Shown: in pieces, positions 9,458 to 17,650 of the stretch
Numbering within the stretch: the first letter of the stretch is position 1
How the letters are laid out: each line of letters starts with the position of its first letter
Source: Vibrio mytili
GTDB lineage: Bacteria; Pseudomonadota; Gammaproteobacteria; Enterobacterales; Vibrionaceae
DNA: 64,000 nucleotides
NCBI RefSeq assembly: GCF_000830505.1
Contig: NZ_JXOK01000081.1
Coordinates: 116,044 to 180,043, forward strand
Direction: 5' to 3'
Program-made: the position numbers and the translations under genes
Notes under the pieces: generated by a model
What the model saw: only the letters and a program-made list of their open reading frames with translations
Databases searched by the model: none
Told to the model about the DNA's origin: nothing

Positions 9458-9727
9458 GTTTTTTAGAGTCATTTCAGGGTGATGAATTAATGGGTGTTCA
9501 TGCTAGTGATGAACTAATGACAGCGTTAAACTTTGCATAATAATTATTCATTAGGCGAATGTTTTGTGTTTATTTATATATGCAACTAAGCCTTGGTGGA
9601 TTGGTTTGTTTTTAACCAAAAGTTAAAAAACTGTTTGATATAAATCCTCATTTGCATACAATTTAACCATAACTCAAGGAGTTATATCACTTATTAAACG
9701 GATTAATTTTTAGCTAGGAGGCGCAAG
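9458..9727 (+). promoter_or_regulatory. Upstream region of the small-protein operon, with a sigma-70-like promoter
   Basis: A TTGATA box at 9635-9640 and TACAAT at 9657-9662 are separated by 16 bases and form a good sigma-70 promoter. Just downstream is a perfect short hairpin TAACTC-AAG-GAGTTA (9670-9684), then one arm of a 13-bp inverted repeat (9698-9710), then AGGAGG before the start codon at 9728. The 5' part of the stretch (9458-9630) is AT-rich and shows nothing I can name. Confidence 0.6.
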
Positions 9728-9839
9728 ATGAAACATTACGCAGTTAATACTCGTGCTTGCGCTGATCGAATTGTTGTCGCGACCATTCGCATGATGGCCG
9801 ATAAACACACATCTGGCTCAAAACATAAAATTAATCCGT
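9698..9839. repeat. Perfect 13-bp inverted repeat bracketing a 37-codon ORF
   Basis: ACGGATTAATTTT at 9698-9710 is the exact reverse complement of AAAATTAATCCGT at 9827-9839. The arms enclose the Shine-Dalgarno sequence and the whole small ORF except its stop codon, whose first base T (9839) closes the second arm. In RNA they could form a long-range stem that closes the coding region into a loop. Confidence 0.8.
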
Positions 9840-9841
9840 AA
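9728..9841 (+). CDS. Small protein of 37 residues, unknown function
   Basis: ATG 9728 is preceded by a near-perfect Shine-Dalgarno (AGGAGGCGCAAG) and runs 37 codons to TAA 9841. The product begins MKHYAVNTRACADRIVVATIRM and ends in a basic tail with KHTSGSKHKINP. The middle (ADRIVVATIRMMADK) could form a short amphipathic helix. I do not recognise a family. Support for it being real comes from the strong ribosome binding site, a well-placed promoter upstream and its position before a DUF1127 gene. It is too short for most gene callers. It could also be the leader peptide of the following gene. Confidence 0.6.
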   Translation: MKHYAVNTRACADRIVVATIRMMADKHTSGSKHKINP

Positions 9842-9952
9842 CCTTTCTAATGTTCACTAGGCTGCGGAAAATAGCGGCTTAGTCTATACAGATATTTGTT
9901 CTCTTCGTCCTATTTTCCCAGTCAACTCTATGTCGATAACTGGGAGAAAATT

Positions 9953-10204
9953 ATGCGTCACTCAATCTACTTAAAACTTGCAACTCTGCTTTTAAAAGCC
10001 GACCTAAAACGTGAAGAAAAAGAATGGCAGCGTAAGGTACGCCGTAGTGCTCACGATATTCCATGGGCTAACCCTCATTTACTAAGAGATATCGGTTTGG
10101 ATGAAGATGGTCGCTCAACTCAAGCGAGCGTGCCGGATGCAGTCAAAATTGAACGTCGTGTTCGTCACCTTCGCCGAGCTTTAACTTCGCGAATAAGTAC
10201 GTAA
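9953..10204 (+). CDS. DUF1127 (YjiS-like) small basic protein
   Basis: 83 residues, rich in Arg and Lys. The core AHDIPWANPHLLRDIGLDEDGR matches the DUF1127 pattern, in which a segment ending in L-x-D-I-G-L/I is typical. Members have been linked to RNA binding, phosphate and carbon metabolism or virulence regulation in other bacteria; no function can be assigned here. The start ATG 9953 has GGGAG seven bases upstream, and that ribosome binding site lies in a potential hairpin (CCCAGT 9917-9922 with ACTGGG 9939-9944). It probably shares the transcript of the upstream 37-codon ORF and ends at the following terminator. Confidence 0.8.
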   Translation: MRHSIYLKLATLLLKADLKREEKEWQRKVRRSAHDIPWANPHLLRDIGLDEDGRSTQASVPDAVKIERRVRHLRRALTSRIST

Positions 10205-10285
10205 TTGATTGCGTGTTGGGATTGAGTCATTTTCTATTGACGATTGTATTTTCGCTCAACACGCGATACAGATAAATGTGAAAGC

Positions 10286-10314
10286 AAAAGGCTGGCCTTG
10301 ATGGCCAGCCTTTT
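10286..10314. terminator. Bidirectional terminator between DUF1127 gene and tas
   Basis: The stem AAAAGGCTGGCC/GGCCAGCCTTTT around TTGAT has symmetric A and T tails, between converging genes. Confidence 0.92.
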
Positions 10315-10355
10315 GCGTTTACGAGCGTTTTTTACAGGCTGTGTGGGGAGAGCCA

Positions 10356-11390
10356 TTAGGGACAAGGATTGGAGTATGTGGTCCCAATCGCTTGAATTTC
10401 AGTCAAGATCTCATCCGTTAGCTGGATATCAATACTATCGATATTGGCTTTTAACTGATCGAGATTCGTGGCGCCTATGATGTTGGAGGCAACAAACGGT
10501 CGTTGATTGACAAAAGCGAGGGCCATTTGAGCCGGATCCAAACCGTGATCTTTCGCCAAAGCCACATACGCTTCGGTTGCTTTGACACCCTGTGGTGTAA
10601 AGTAACGTGCAAAACGTTCCCATTTTGAACAGCGGGCGCCAGCTGGTTTTGCACCGTTTAAATATTTGCCACTCAAACAGCCAAACGCCATTGGTGAGTA
10701 GGCCAGTAACTGCACGCCTTCGTAGTGGCTGATTTCAGACAAGCCGACTTCGAAGCTTCGGTTTAGTAGATTATAAGGGTTTTGGATTGAGACAATACGT
10801 GGCAAATCGTGTTTTTCTGCTAGACGTAATAGAGACATGACGCCCCATGGTGTTTCGTTAGAAACACCGATGTAACGTACTTTTCCTGCTTTCACTAGAT
10901 CGTTCAGCGCTTCGAGTGTCTCAATCAGAGTGACTTCTTCTTGCTTATCTGGGTAGGGATAGTTGAGTTGACCAAAGCAGTTGGTTTGACGTTGCGGCCA
11001 GTGCAATTGGTACAGGTCCACGTAATCCGTTTGCAATCTCTGTAAGCTGCTATCAATGGCGTCATGGACATGTCGGCGGTTTAAACTCATGTTCTCGCGA
11101 ATATAAGGCACATTGCGTGGACCGGCGACTTTAGTCGCTAAGACTACTTTTTCACGTTTGCCTGATTTGGCTAGCCAATTACCAATGTATTGCTCAGTAA
11201 GTCCCTGTGTTTCTGCATTGGGAGGGACTGGATACATCTCTGCGGTATCGATGAAGTTGACCCCATGATCAAGGGCAAAATCAATTTGTTCAAAGGCTTC
11301 TTTTTCTGTGTTTTGTTCACCAAAAGTCATGGTGCCTAGGCAGATCTTGCTGATCTCGAGCGAGGAGTGCGGTAATTTTGTGTATTGCAT
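10356..11390 (-). CDS. tas: NADP(H)-dependent aldo-keto reductase, Tas family
   Basis: 344-residue (alpha/beta)8 aldo-keto reductase of the cytoplasm. The start MQYTKLPHSSLEISKICLGTM and the motifs GVNFIDTAEMYPVPP, DYVDLYQLHWPQR and RYIGVSNETPWGVM follow E. coli Tas closely. The catalytic D-Y-K-H tetrad is visible as D and Y in IDTAEMY, K in VVLATKVAG and H in YQLHWP. The C-terminal KANIDSIDIQLTDEIL helix is normal. The physiological substrate is unknown; E. coli tas was found as a suppressor of tyrosine auxotrophy. A single-gene unit with its own 5' region shared with the divergent small gene. Confidence 0.93.
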   Translation of the reverse strand: MQYTKLPHSSLEISKICLGTMTFGEQNTEKEAFEQIDFALDHGVNFIDTAEMYPVPPNAETQGLTEQYIGNWLAKSGKREKVVLATKVAGPRNVPYIRENMSLNRRHVHDAIDSSLQRLQTDYVDLYQLHWPQRQTNCFGQLNYPYPDKQEEVTLIETLEALNDLVKAGKVRYIGVSNETPWGVMSLLRLAEKHDLPRIVSIQNPYNLLNRSFEVGLSEISHYEGVQLLAYSPMAFGCLSGKYLNGAKPAGARCSKWERFARYFTPQGVKATEAYVALAKDHGLDPAQMALAFVNQRPFVASNIIGATNLDQLKANIDSIDIQLTDEILTEIQAIGTTYSNPCP

Positions 11391-11543
11391 TTCACGTCCT
11401 TGAGAGTTACCCGCTTAATAAGTCATTCCAATATAGGGGATTTTACGTCTAATCCGCAAATGATTTACAAATTAGATGCCCAATGACTCGAAAGCTATAC
11501 ACACCACAACTACACTTAAAAAATGTTTAGAAGGAGGTGCACT

Positions 11544-11855
11544 ATGCAGAAGCATCAACTGGACATGTGGGTACATGGTCAACATAAATCCAGCTATAAG
11601 GTGCCCAAGATCTTTGTCATCGGATGTTCGGATGTCTCTGAGTATTTATTAGCGGTGGAATACAAGCATCAACTTGAACCAATCAAAGACGGTGAAGATC
11701 CTGTGCATTTTGGTTCGCTTGAATTGGTAAAAGAAGAGCTATTAAGGCTTGGGATCGATAAAGCTTATTTGAGGTTACATAACGCTTATGACGAGTGTGG
11801 CAGTGAGGGATCGGCTTCCTATTGCGACATTGAGCTCTCTTTAGTCACACATTAG
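11544..11855 (+). CDS. Conserved hypothetical protein of 103 residues (possibly DUF6482)
   Basis: The start is ATG 11544, seven bases after AGGAGG; an in-frame ATG at 11523 precedes that ribosome binding site and is rejected. The product (MQKHQLDMWVHGQHKSSY at the N-terminus, SASYCDIELSL at the end) has mixed alpha/beta character, no signal peptide and no membrane segment. It resembles a family of about 100-residue proteins common in Vibrio that I tentatively equate with DUF6482, with unknown function. It sits alone, divergent from tas and convergent to mutH. Confidence 0.75.
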   Translation: MQKHQLDMWVHGQHKSSYKVPKIFVIGCSDVSEYLLAVEYKHQLEPIKDGEDPVHFGSLELVKEELLRLGIDKAYLRLHNAYDECGSEGSASYCDIELSLVTH

Positions 11856-11910
11856 TGTTTCCGGTTACCGACCATGCGAGAGTGAGGGATCCACCGCAAT
11901 AAACCTAGGC

Positions 11911-12593
11911 TTATTGGTTTTGCTGAGTGTTTATGTAGTGTTTTAATAGGATCTGCTCGGTAAATTGTGTTCTGAGATAAAAACCTCGAGGCAACGTTTT
12001 TATCGGCTTACCGTTTGAGCTGTACGCTTCGGTGAGCGCTTTGGAGTTTGCGGCTTTCGGACGTAAATGCAGTGCCTCTCCGGTTCTGGCAGAAATTTGA
12101 TCAAACTTACCGAATACGATCAATTCCATCAATTCTTCCCAATCATTACGCAAAATGCGATCTTCTTCTTCATCGGGCGACCAGATTAACGGGTTACCAA
12201 CCCGGCGCTCCGCAAGCGGAATTTCTCGTTCGCCTTCGACCGGAACCCAGAGTACACGTGAGAGTTTATTACGTACGTGGCTCGTTTCCCATGTTAAACC
12301 ATGTACGCCAGTTAACGGGGCGACACAAACAAACGTGGTTTCGAGTGGACGTCCAGAATAGCCAATCGGAATGCTTTTTAATTCGATCCCAAGTTTAGAG
12401 AAATCTTGCTGGGGTTTACTACCAGCAGGGGCACCTAAGTGCCACTCGAGCAATTGTCCGACCCAACCTTTATCTCGCTTGAGGTTATCAGGAACGATCA
12501 TACTGCTTCCTCAGCCAATTCAGCGAAGCTCAACCCAGCAATATCTTGGGCGCGTTCCATCAATTCTGTTTCTGTTTGAGGTTCTGGTTTCAT
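11911..12593 (-). pseudogene. mutH: DNA mismatch repair endonuclease MutH, frameshifted in this sequence
   Basis: MutH nicks the unmethylated strand at hemimethylated GATC during mismatch repair. The N-terminal 30 codons (MKPEPQTETELMERAQDIAG) start at ATG 12593 and run out at TGA 12500-12498 after AELAEEAV. The rest resumes with MIVPDNLKRDKGWVGQLLEW and goes to 11911, including catalytic D and E-x-K (QQDFSKLGIELKSIPI) and the GRPLETTFVC region. One extra G (GCAGGTATG for GCAGTATG, near 12503) joins the frames and gives 227 residues (E. coli has 229). The two frames overlap in ATGA, which could mimic translational coupling, but the homology spans the junction without a gap. Confidence 0.9.
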
Positions 12594-13211
12594 AATGGCA
12601 GCATGACGATTGAAAAACTCTAGTCTAACAAATTTCGATAAAATCGCCTGTTTAAGATTGCATCGGATTGGACGAATAATGATCCATCCATAACTTATCC
12701 ACAGGAGAGCGTCAATTGTCATGGATCGAACGGGATGCTGGATGAATAGACAGGGGTTAAAGTCTGTATTTAGACTTGATTTTATAGCGGTATCGTGAAG
12801 TTATACGGAATGAGTGTGGATAAATAAGGTGTTGATGGATCTTTGACCGATCTAGGTTTGGTGAAAAGATCATCAGAATTTAAAAGATCAATTATTCGAT
12901 AGGTTTGTTTTAAAATCTATACTTATCATTAGTTTAGTGTGCTAATTTTCTTTTTTACTTCAACCTGTGATGAGTGCTTATAAAGCAAAATATTTTTTAA
13001 CACCGAATTCTTCACAAAGTTATTCACAGAAAAGGTGAATAAATGTGGGCCATGTCTCACAGTTATGTTGATAAGGTCTTTTTCGATTAAAAGATATTCA
13101 ATATTGCTGAAAAGGTAATAAATCTTGCGTATATCACATCAGTAAGTTTGCTAGTAATGGGGATATGTGGAAAAATCACGGTAATAAAAAATTATTCATA
13201 GAGGTTAGCCA
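12594..13211. promoter_or_regulatory. mutH-rppH intergenic region with DnaA-box and GATC clusters (DARS2-like)
   Basis: This 618-base divergent gap carries three exact DnaA boxes TTATNCACA: 12695-12703 (+), 12815-12823 (-) and 13020-13028 (+). The last is flanked by two one-mismatch boxes, TTCTTCACA at 13008-13016 (+) and TTATTCACC at 13034-13042 (-), so three sites sit within 35 bases. Six GATC sites lie at 12681, 12724, 12838, 12849, 12868 and 12886, and an AT-rich tract follows (12890-12960). As I recall, E. coli carries the DnaA-reactivating sequence DARS2 between mutH and rppH. Promoters for both genes must also lie here. Confidence 0.6.
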
Positions 13212-13733
13212 GTGATAGATGGCGATGGTTACCGACTGAACGTTGGTATTGTGATATGTAATAACCATGGTCAGGTCTTCTGGGCTAAACGATACGGGCA
13301 ACATTCATGGCAATTTCCACAAGGTGGAATTGATGAAGGTGAGACTCCAGAACAGGCAATGTTCCGGGAGTTGTATGAGGAAGTCGGTTTAACGAAAAAA
13401 GACGTTAAGGTCATTGCAACAAGTCGTCATTGGTTAAGATATAAGCTACCAAAACGATTGGTGCGTTGGGACTCCAAGCCTGTTTGTATCGGCCAAAAAC
13501 AGAAATGGTTTCTATTGCGATTGGAGTGTGATGAATCACGTATCAACATGCAACGCGGGAAATCTCCTGAATTTGATGGTTGGCGCTGGGTGAGTTACTG
13601 GTATCCAGTAAGGCAAGTTGTTTCTTTCAAGCGCGACGTTTATCGTCGAGCAATGAAAGAGTTTGCATCTTTAGCCATGCCTTTTCGAGAAAGAAAAGCG
13701 AAAGGGAAAAGAAAAAAACAACGTAGAGGATAG
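13212..13733 (+). CDS. rppH: RNA pyrophosphohydrolase RppH
   Basis: 173-residue Nudix hydrolase that removes pyrophosphate from the 5' end of triphosphorylated mRNA and so triggers decay by RNase E. The Nudix box GX5EX7REUXEEXGU is complete (FPQGGIDEGETPEQAM, then FRELYEEVGL). The initiation codon is GTG 13212 with AGAGG upstream, the same start codon as in E. coli. The C-terminus is unusually basic (RKAKGKRKKQRRG), as in relatives. ptsP begins two bases after the stop, so the two are one transcription unit. Confidence 0.97.
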   Translation: MIDGDGYRLNVGIVICNNHGQVFWAKRYGQHSWQFPQGGIDEGETPEQAMFRELYEEVGLTKKDVKVIATSRHWLRYKLPKRLVRWDSKPVCIGQKQKWFLLRLECDESRINMQRGKSPEFDGWRWVSYWYPVRQVVSFKRDVYRRAMKEFASLAMPFRERKAKGKRKKQRRG

Positions 13734-13735
13734 TC

Positions 13736-15982
13736 ATGCTCAGCCAGCTAAGGGAAATAGTTGAAAAAGTCTCCAGAGTCGATGATGTGCATCTGGCCTT
13801 CGATATATTGGTGAAAGAGACGTGTGCTGCCCTTCGCACTGAGTGTTGTACCATTTATCTGGCTAATGAAGAAATGCAGCGCCTTGAGTTGATGGCGACT
13901 CAAGGCCTTATTTTTGAAGGTGATAGTATTCATATCAACTTCAATGAAGGTTTGGTTGGTCTCGTTAAGCGAAGTGCTGAACCACTTAACCTAGCTGAAG
14001 CCTCTAAACACCCTGAGTTCAAATTCTTCCCTCAACTCGGTGAACAAATCTTCCACTCTTTTCTTGCCACTCCAATTATTCATCGCAAACAAGTGTTAGG
14101 TGTGTTGGTCATCCAACAAAAAACACCGCGTTTGTTCAGTGAGATGGAAGAGTCATTTTTAGTGACCTTGTCGGCACAGCTCGCAGTATTAATTGCTCAT
14201 GCCCAAAATCTTGGTCATTGGCAACTAACCTCGAAGCCGACAAAGATTAAAGGTGTGCCTGCCTCAACCGGTGTTGCGATAGGAGAGCTTTGGTTTGACG
14301 ATACGCAGCCGAGTTTGTCAGACGTCTTTCCCGCCTCCACGCTAGACAAAGATCGAGAACATGAGCTTCTGTTGGTTGCCATCGAGCGAGCACTGAATGA
14401 CTTTCGTCGAATGCGTAAGAAGCTAGATAGTGAAATCAACAAAGATGCGTTGGCGATTTTTGATTTGTTTACCCACTTGCTTAACGACCCGATGTTGCGC
14501 GGTGATCTTAAGAAACAAATCGAGAAAGGAGACCGAGCTGATTGGGCATTGCGTCAGGTTGTTGAATCCTATTCGAATCGGTTTGCTCGAATGTCAGACG
14601 TGTACATGCGTGAGCGCGCGCAAGACGTCAGAGAATTAGGTCAACGTTTGCTTTACTTCCTGCAGAACAGCGAACAAGAACAGTCTTCTATTGATCGTCC
14701 AGTCATCCTTGTGGCCAATGAGCTCACTGCTACGCTACTCGGTTCTGTTCCAAAAGAGTATTTGTTAGCGGTGATTTCTTTGGAAGGGGGGGCGAATTCC
14801 CATGCTGCTATCTTATCACGCGCGCTAGGTGTACCAGCGATCATGGGTGCGAACATCAATACCGAGCTGATCAACGGTAAGCAAGGGATTGTTGATGGCT
14901 ACACTGGGGAAATTTTTCTCGAACCAAACCGCCAGCTACTGCGTGAATATCGCAGTTTAGTGAGTGAAGAGTCTGAGTTGACCGCGATGGTGAACAAAGA
15001 TCTCACCTTGCCAGCGATGACACAAGACAATCATCATGTTGAAGTCATGCTTAATGCAGGACTCAGTGCAGACAGTAATATTGCGGTTAATGCCGGGGTA
15101 GATGGAGTGGGGCTGTATCGCACTGAAATCGCATTTTTACTTCAGCATCACTTTCCATCCGAAGATGAACAGTACCATCAATATCGTTCGATACTGAAAG
15201 GTTATTCGAATCAACGAGTTGTTATGCGTACTTTGGATATTGGTGGCGACAAACCTTTGCCGTATTTGCCGATTGAAGAAGATAATCCCTTTCTAGGTTG
15301 GCGAGGCATTCGCTTTACCCTCGATCATCCGGATATCTTCCTGATTCAACTGCGCGCGATGTTACGGGCAAGTGCTGATAGTGGCAACTTGAGTATTTTG
15401 CTGCCTATGGTCTCTGGCGTGAAAGAGTTAGATGATGCGCTTGAGCTTATTCAGCAAGCGTACAGTGAAGCTGTGCTGCTCGATGAGCGTATTAAGAAGC
15501 CTAGCGTTGGGGTAATGATTGAAGTGCCCTCTATGGTGTACTTGTTGCCTCTGGTTGCAAAGCGAGTCGATTTTGTTTCCGTTGGGACTAACGATTTAAC
15601 TCAGTATTTATTAGCAGTAGACCGGAACAATTCTCGTGTATCTGATGTCTATGAATCTATGCACCCGGCAGTATTGTTGGCACTCAAACAGATTCATGAC
15701 GTTTGTCAGCAGCATCAGTTGCCAGTGTGTGTCTGTGGTGAGCTTGCGGGTGATCCATTCGGCGCGCTTTTGCTCTTAGGGTTAGGGTATACCAGCTTGA
15801 GTATGAATACCTCGAACGTGGCGAAAGTAAAGTATTTAATTCGCCACAGCCAGCAACAAGAATTAGAGAAACTAGTGGAACGAGCTATGACCCTTTCCTA
15901 TGGACAAGATATTCATCAAATGATGAACGATTACTTCATTCAGCAAGGTTTTGCTGGTTTTGTACGAGCGGGTAAGAAGTAG
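13736..15982 (+). CDS. ptsP: Phosphoenolpyruvate-protein phosphotransferase PtsP (EI-Ntr)
   Basis: 748 residues. An N-terminal GAF domain (about 1-160, which senses glutamine/2-oxoglutarate in the nitrogen PTS) is followed by an EI-type module. The phospho-His domain has His356 in GGANSHAAILSRALGVPAI, the phosphorylated residue position of the E. coli protein. The PEP-binding barrel carries GLYRTEIAFL, MRTLDIGGDKPLPY and the C-terminal CGELAGDPFGALLLLG. It starts the phosphorelay to NPr and EIIA-Ntr that controls K+ and nitrogen physiology. It lies directly behind rppH and six bases before the next gene. Confidence 0.96.
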   Translation: MLSQLREIVEKVSRVDDVHLAFDILVKETCAALRTECCTIYLANEEMQRLELMATQGLIFEGDSIHINFNEGLVGLVKRSAEPLNLAEASKHPEFKFFPQLGEQIFHSFLATPIIHRKQVLGVLVIQQKTPRLFSEMEESFLVTLSAQLAVLIAHAQNLGHWQLTSKPTKIKGVPASTGVAIGELWFDDTQPSLSDVFPASTLDKDREHELLLVAIERALNDFRRMRKKLDSEINKDALAIFDLFTHLLNDPMLRGDLKKQIEKGDRADWALRQVVESYSNRFARMSDVYMRERAQDVRELGQRLLYFLQNSEQEQSSIDRPVILVANELTATLLGSVPKEYLLAVISLEGGANSHAAILSRALGVPAIMGANINTELINGKQGIVDGYTGEIFLEPNRQLLREYRSLVSEESELTAMVNKDLTLPAMTQDNHHVEVMLNAGLSADSNIAVNAGVDGVGLYRTEIAFLLQHHFPSEDEQYHQYRSILKGYSNQRVVMRTLDIGGDKPLPYLPIEEDNPFLGWRGIRFTLDHPDIFLIQLRAMLRASADSGNLSILLPMVSGVKELDDALELIQQAYSEAVLLDERIKKPSVGVMIEVPSMVYLLPLVAKRVDFVSVGTNDLTQYLLAVDRNNSRVSDVYESMHPAVLLALKQIHDVCQQHQLPVCVCGELAGDPFGALLLLGLGYTSLSMNTSNVAKVKYLIRHSQQQELEKLVERAMTLSYGQDIHQMMNDYFIQQGFAGFVRAGKK

Positions 15983-15988
15983 ATCACA

Positions 15989-16780
15989 GTGACCATTTCT
16001 TTGTTTTTGTTATTGTTGGCGCTGGGCGCATTTGTCGGTGTGATGGCAGGCTTGCTCGGTATCGGTGGTGGGCTGATAGTTGTTCCCGCGTTATTGTACC
16101 TTCTCCCTCTTGCGGGGATTTCTCCTGAATTGAGTATGCATATGGCGCTGGCGACTTCGTTAGCCAGCATTATTGTCACATCGGCCTCTTCCACTTTAAA
16201 TCACCTTAAGTTGGGTAACGTTGATGTGTTTGTAGTTAAGTGGTTAATGCCAGGAGTCGTCGTTGGTGGTTTTTTGGGGGCGAGTTTGGCAGAGTGGATT
16301 CCGACTCACTATTTACCCAAAATATTTGGCGTGATTGTGTTGTGCCTTGCAATCCAAATGTTACGTTCAATTAAAATCACAAGTGGTAAACCGATGCCAA
16401 CTAGTGCCGTTACGATGTGCTACGGTGCAGGCATTGGTATTGTATCAAGCCTTGCAGGTATCGGTGGCGGATCGCTCTCGGTACCTTTTTTGAATAAGCA
16501 CGGTGTTGAGATGCGTAAAGCGGTAGGTTCCTCTTCGGTATGTGGTTGTGTCATTGCGATTTCAGGAATGATCGGCTTTGTTTTACACGGCGTCAATATT
16601 GAAAATTTACCTGCATACAGTCTCGGTTATGTATACCTTCCCGCATTGCTTGCGATTGCAATGACGTCTATGTTGACGACTAAAGTTGGGGCCAAGTTAG
16701 CCACGACACTTCCTACCGCAATGCTAAAGAAAATATTCGCGGTATTTTTAATGTTTGTTGCAGCAACCATGCTGCTGTAA
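15989..16780 (+). CDS. TauE/SafE-family sulfite exporter-like membrane protein
   Basis: 263 residues with about eight hydrophobic segments arranged as two related halves. The glycine-rich motif GLLGIGGGLIVVPALLYL recurs as SLAGIGGGSLSVPFLNKHG in the second half, which is the signature of the TauE/SafE (formerly DUF81) family of anion exporters. The start codon is GTG 15989, six bases after the ptsP stop. The substrate is unknown; sulfite or organosulfonates are typical of characterised members. It is in the rppH-ptsP-lgt-thyA run, a stable neighbourhood in Vibrio. Confidence 0.9.
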   Translation: MTISLFLLLLALGAFVGVMAGLLGIGGGLIVVPALLYLLPLAGISPELSMHMALATSLASIIVTSASSTLNHLKLGNVDVFVVKWLMPGVVVGGFLGASLAEWIPTHYLPKIFGVIVLCLAIQMLRSIKITSGKPMPTSAVTMCYGAGIGIVSSLAGIGGGSLSVPFLNKHGVEMRKAVGSSSVCGCVIAISGMIGFVLHGVNIENLPAYSLGYVYLPALLAIAMTSMLTTKVGAKLATTLPTAMLKKIFAVFLMFVAATMLL

Positions 16781-16819
16781 AGTTCCTCCATTTGATTTGT
16801 GATAAGAAGAGAATTGTTT

Positions 16820-17641
16820 ATGTCTCAGGGATTCATTGAATTTCCTAATATTGACCCCGTGTTGATCTCTATAGGGCCTGTCTCTATCCGCTGGTACGGT
16901 TTAATGTACCTCGTTGGTTTTATGTTTGCTTTGTGGCTAGCTAATCGCCGCGCGGATAAACCGGGCAGTGGCTGGACGCGAGAGCAAGTCTCCGATTTGC
17001 TGTTTGCCGGTTTTCTTGGTGTGGTGATCGGTGGTCGGATTGGCTACGTGATTTTCTATAACTTTGATATGTTCTTAGAAGATCCACTTTATCTCTTTAA
17101 AGTTTGGACTGGAGGGATGTCATTCCACGGTGGTTTACTTGGTGTGATTACCGCGATGTTTTGGTATGCACGTAAAAACGGTCGTACCTTCTTTGGTGTT
17201 GCTGATTTTATTGCGCCGCTCGTGCCTTTCGGGTTAGGTATGGGGCGTATGGGTAACTTCATGAACAGTGAGCTTTGGGGACGCGTTACTGATGTGCCTT
17301 GGGCGATTGTATTTCCAAACGGGGGGCCACTACCTCGTCATCCATCTCAATTGTATGAGATGGCACTGGAAGGGATCGTGTTGTTCTTCATCTTAAATTG
17401 GTTCATCAAGAAACCGCGCCCATTGGGTTCTGTTTCCGGGTTATTTTTAGCCGGGTATGGTACATTCCGCTTTTTAGTTGAGTTCGTGCGTGAGCCGGAT
17501 GCTCAGCTTGGTCTATTTGGTGGTTTCATCTCTATGGGGCAAATCCTATCAACACCAATGATCGTGTTGGGTGTTCTCATGATGGTGTGGGCGTACAAGC
17601 GTGGTCACTATAAAGACGAATTACCACAGAAAGCAAAGTAA
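16820..17641 (+). CDS. lgt: Prolipoprotein diacylglyceryl transferase
   Basis: Inner-membrane enzyme of 273 residues that transfers diacylglycerol from phosphatidylglycerol to the lipobox cysteine of prolipoproteins. The family features are seen: WYGLMYLVGF, the H-G-G-L motif in GGMSFHGGLLGV, and GLGMGRMGNFMNSELWG with the essential Arg/Asn/Glu. I chose ATG 16820 (AAGAGA upstream, product MSQGFIEFPNIDP) over an in-frame GTG at 16799. thyA follows after nine bases, the same lgt-thyA pair as in enterobacteria. LspA, the next enzyme of the pathway, is also in this window. Confidence 0.96.
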   Translation: MSQGFIEFPNIDPVLISIGPVSIRWYGLMYLVGFMFALWLANRRADKPGSGWTREQVSDLLFAGFLGVVIGGRIGYVIFYNFDMFLEDPLYLFKVWTGGMSFHGGLLGVITAMFWYARKNGRTFFGVADFIAPLVPFGLGMGRMGNFMNSELWGRVTDVPWAIVFPNGGPLPRHPSQLYEMALEGIVLFFILNWFIKKPRPLGSVSGLFLAGYGTFRFLVEFVREPDAQLGLFGGFISMGQILSTPMIVLGVLMMVWAYKRGHYKDELPQKAK

Positions 17642-17650
17642 GGTATTGGT

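Noticed and set aside
12594..13211. Chromosomal replication origin (DnaA boxes, GATC, AT-rich DNA)
   Set aside because: Vibrio oriC1 lies near mnmG/mioC and oriC2 beside rctB; neither gene is here. A DARS-like function fits the location better.
12594..13211. crtS, the chromosome 2 replication-triggering site
   Set aside because: As far as I recall crtS lies in a different intergenic region of chromosome 1 in V. cholerae, and I do not recognise its sequence here.
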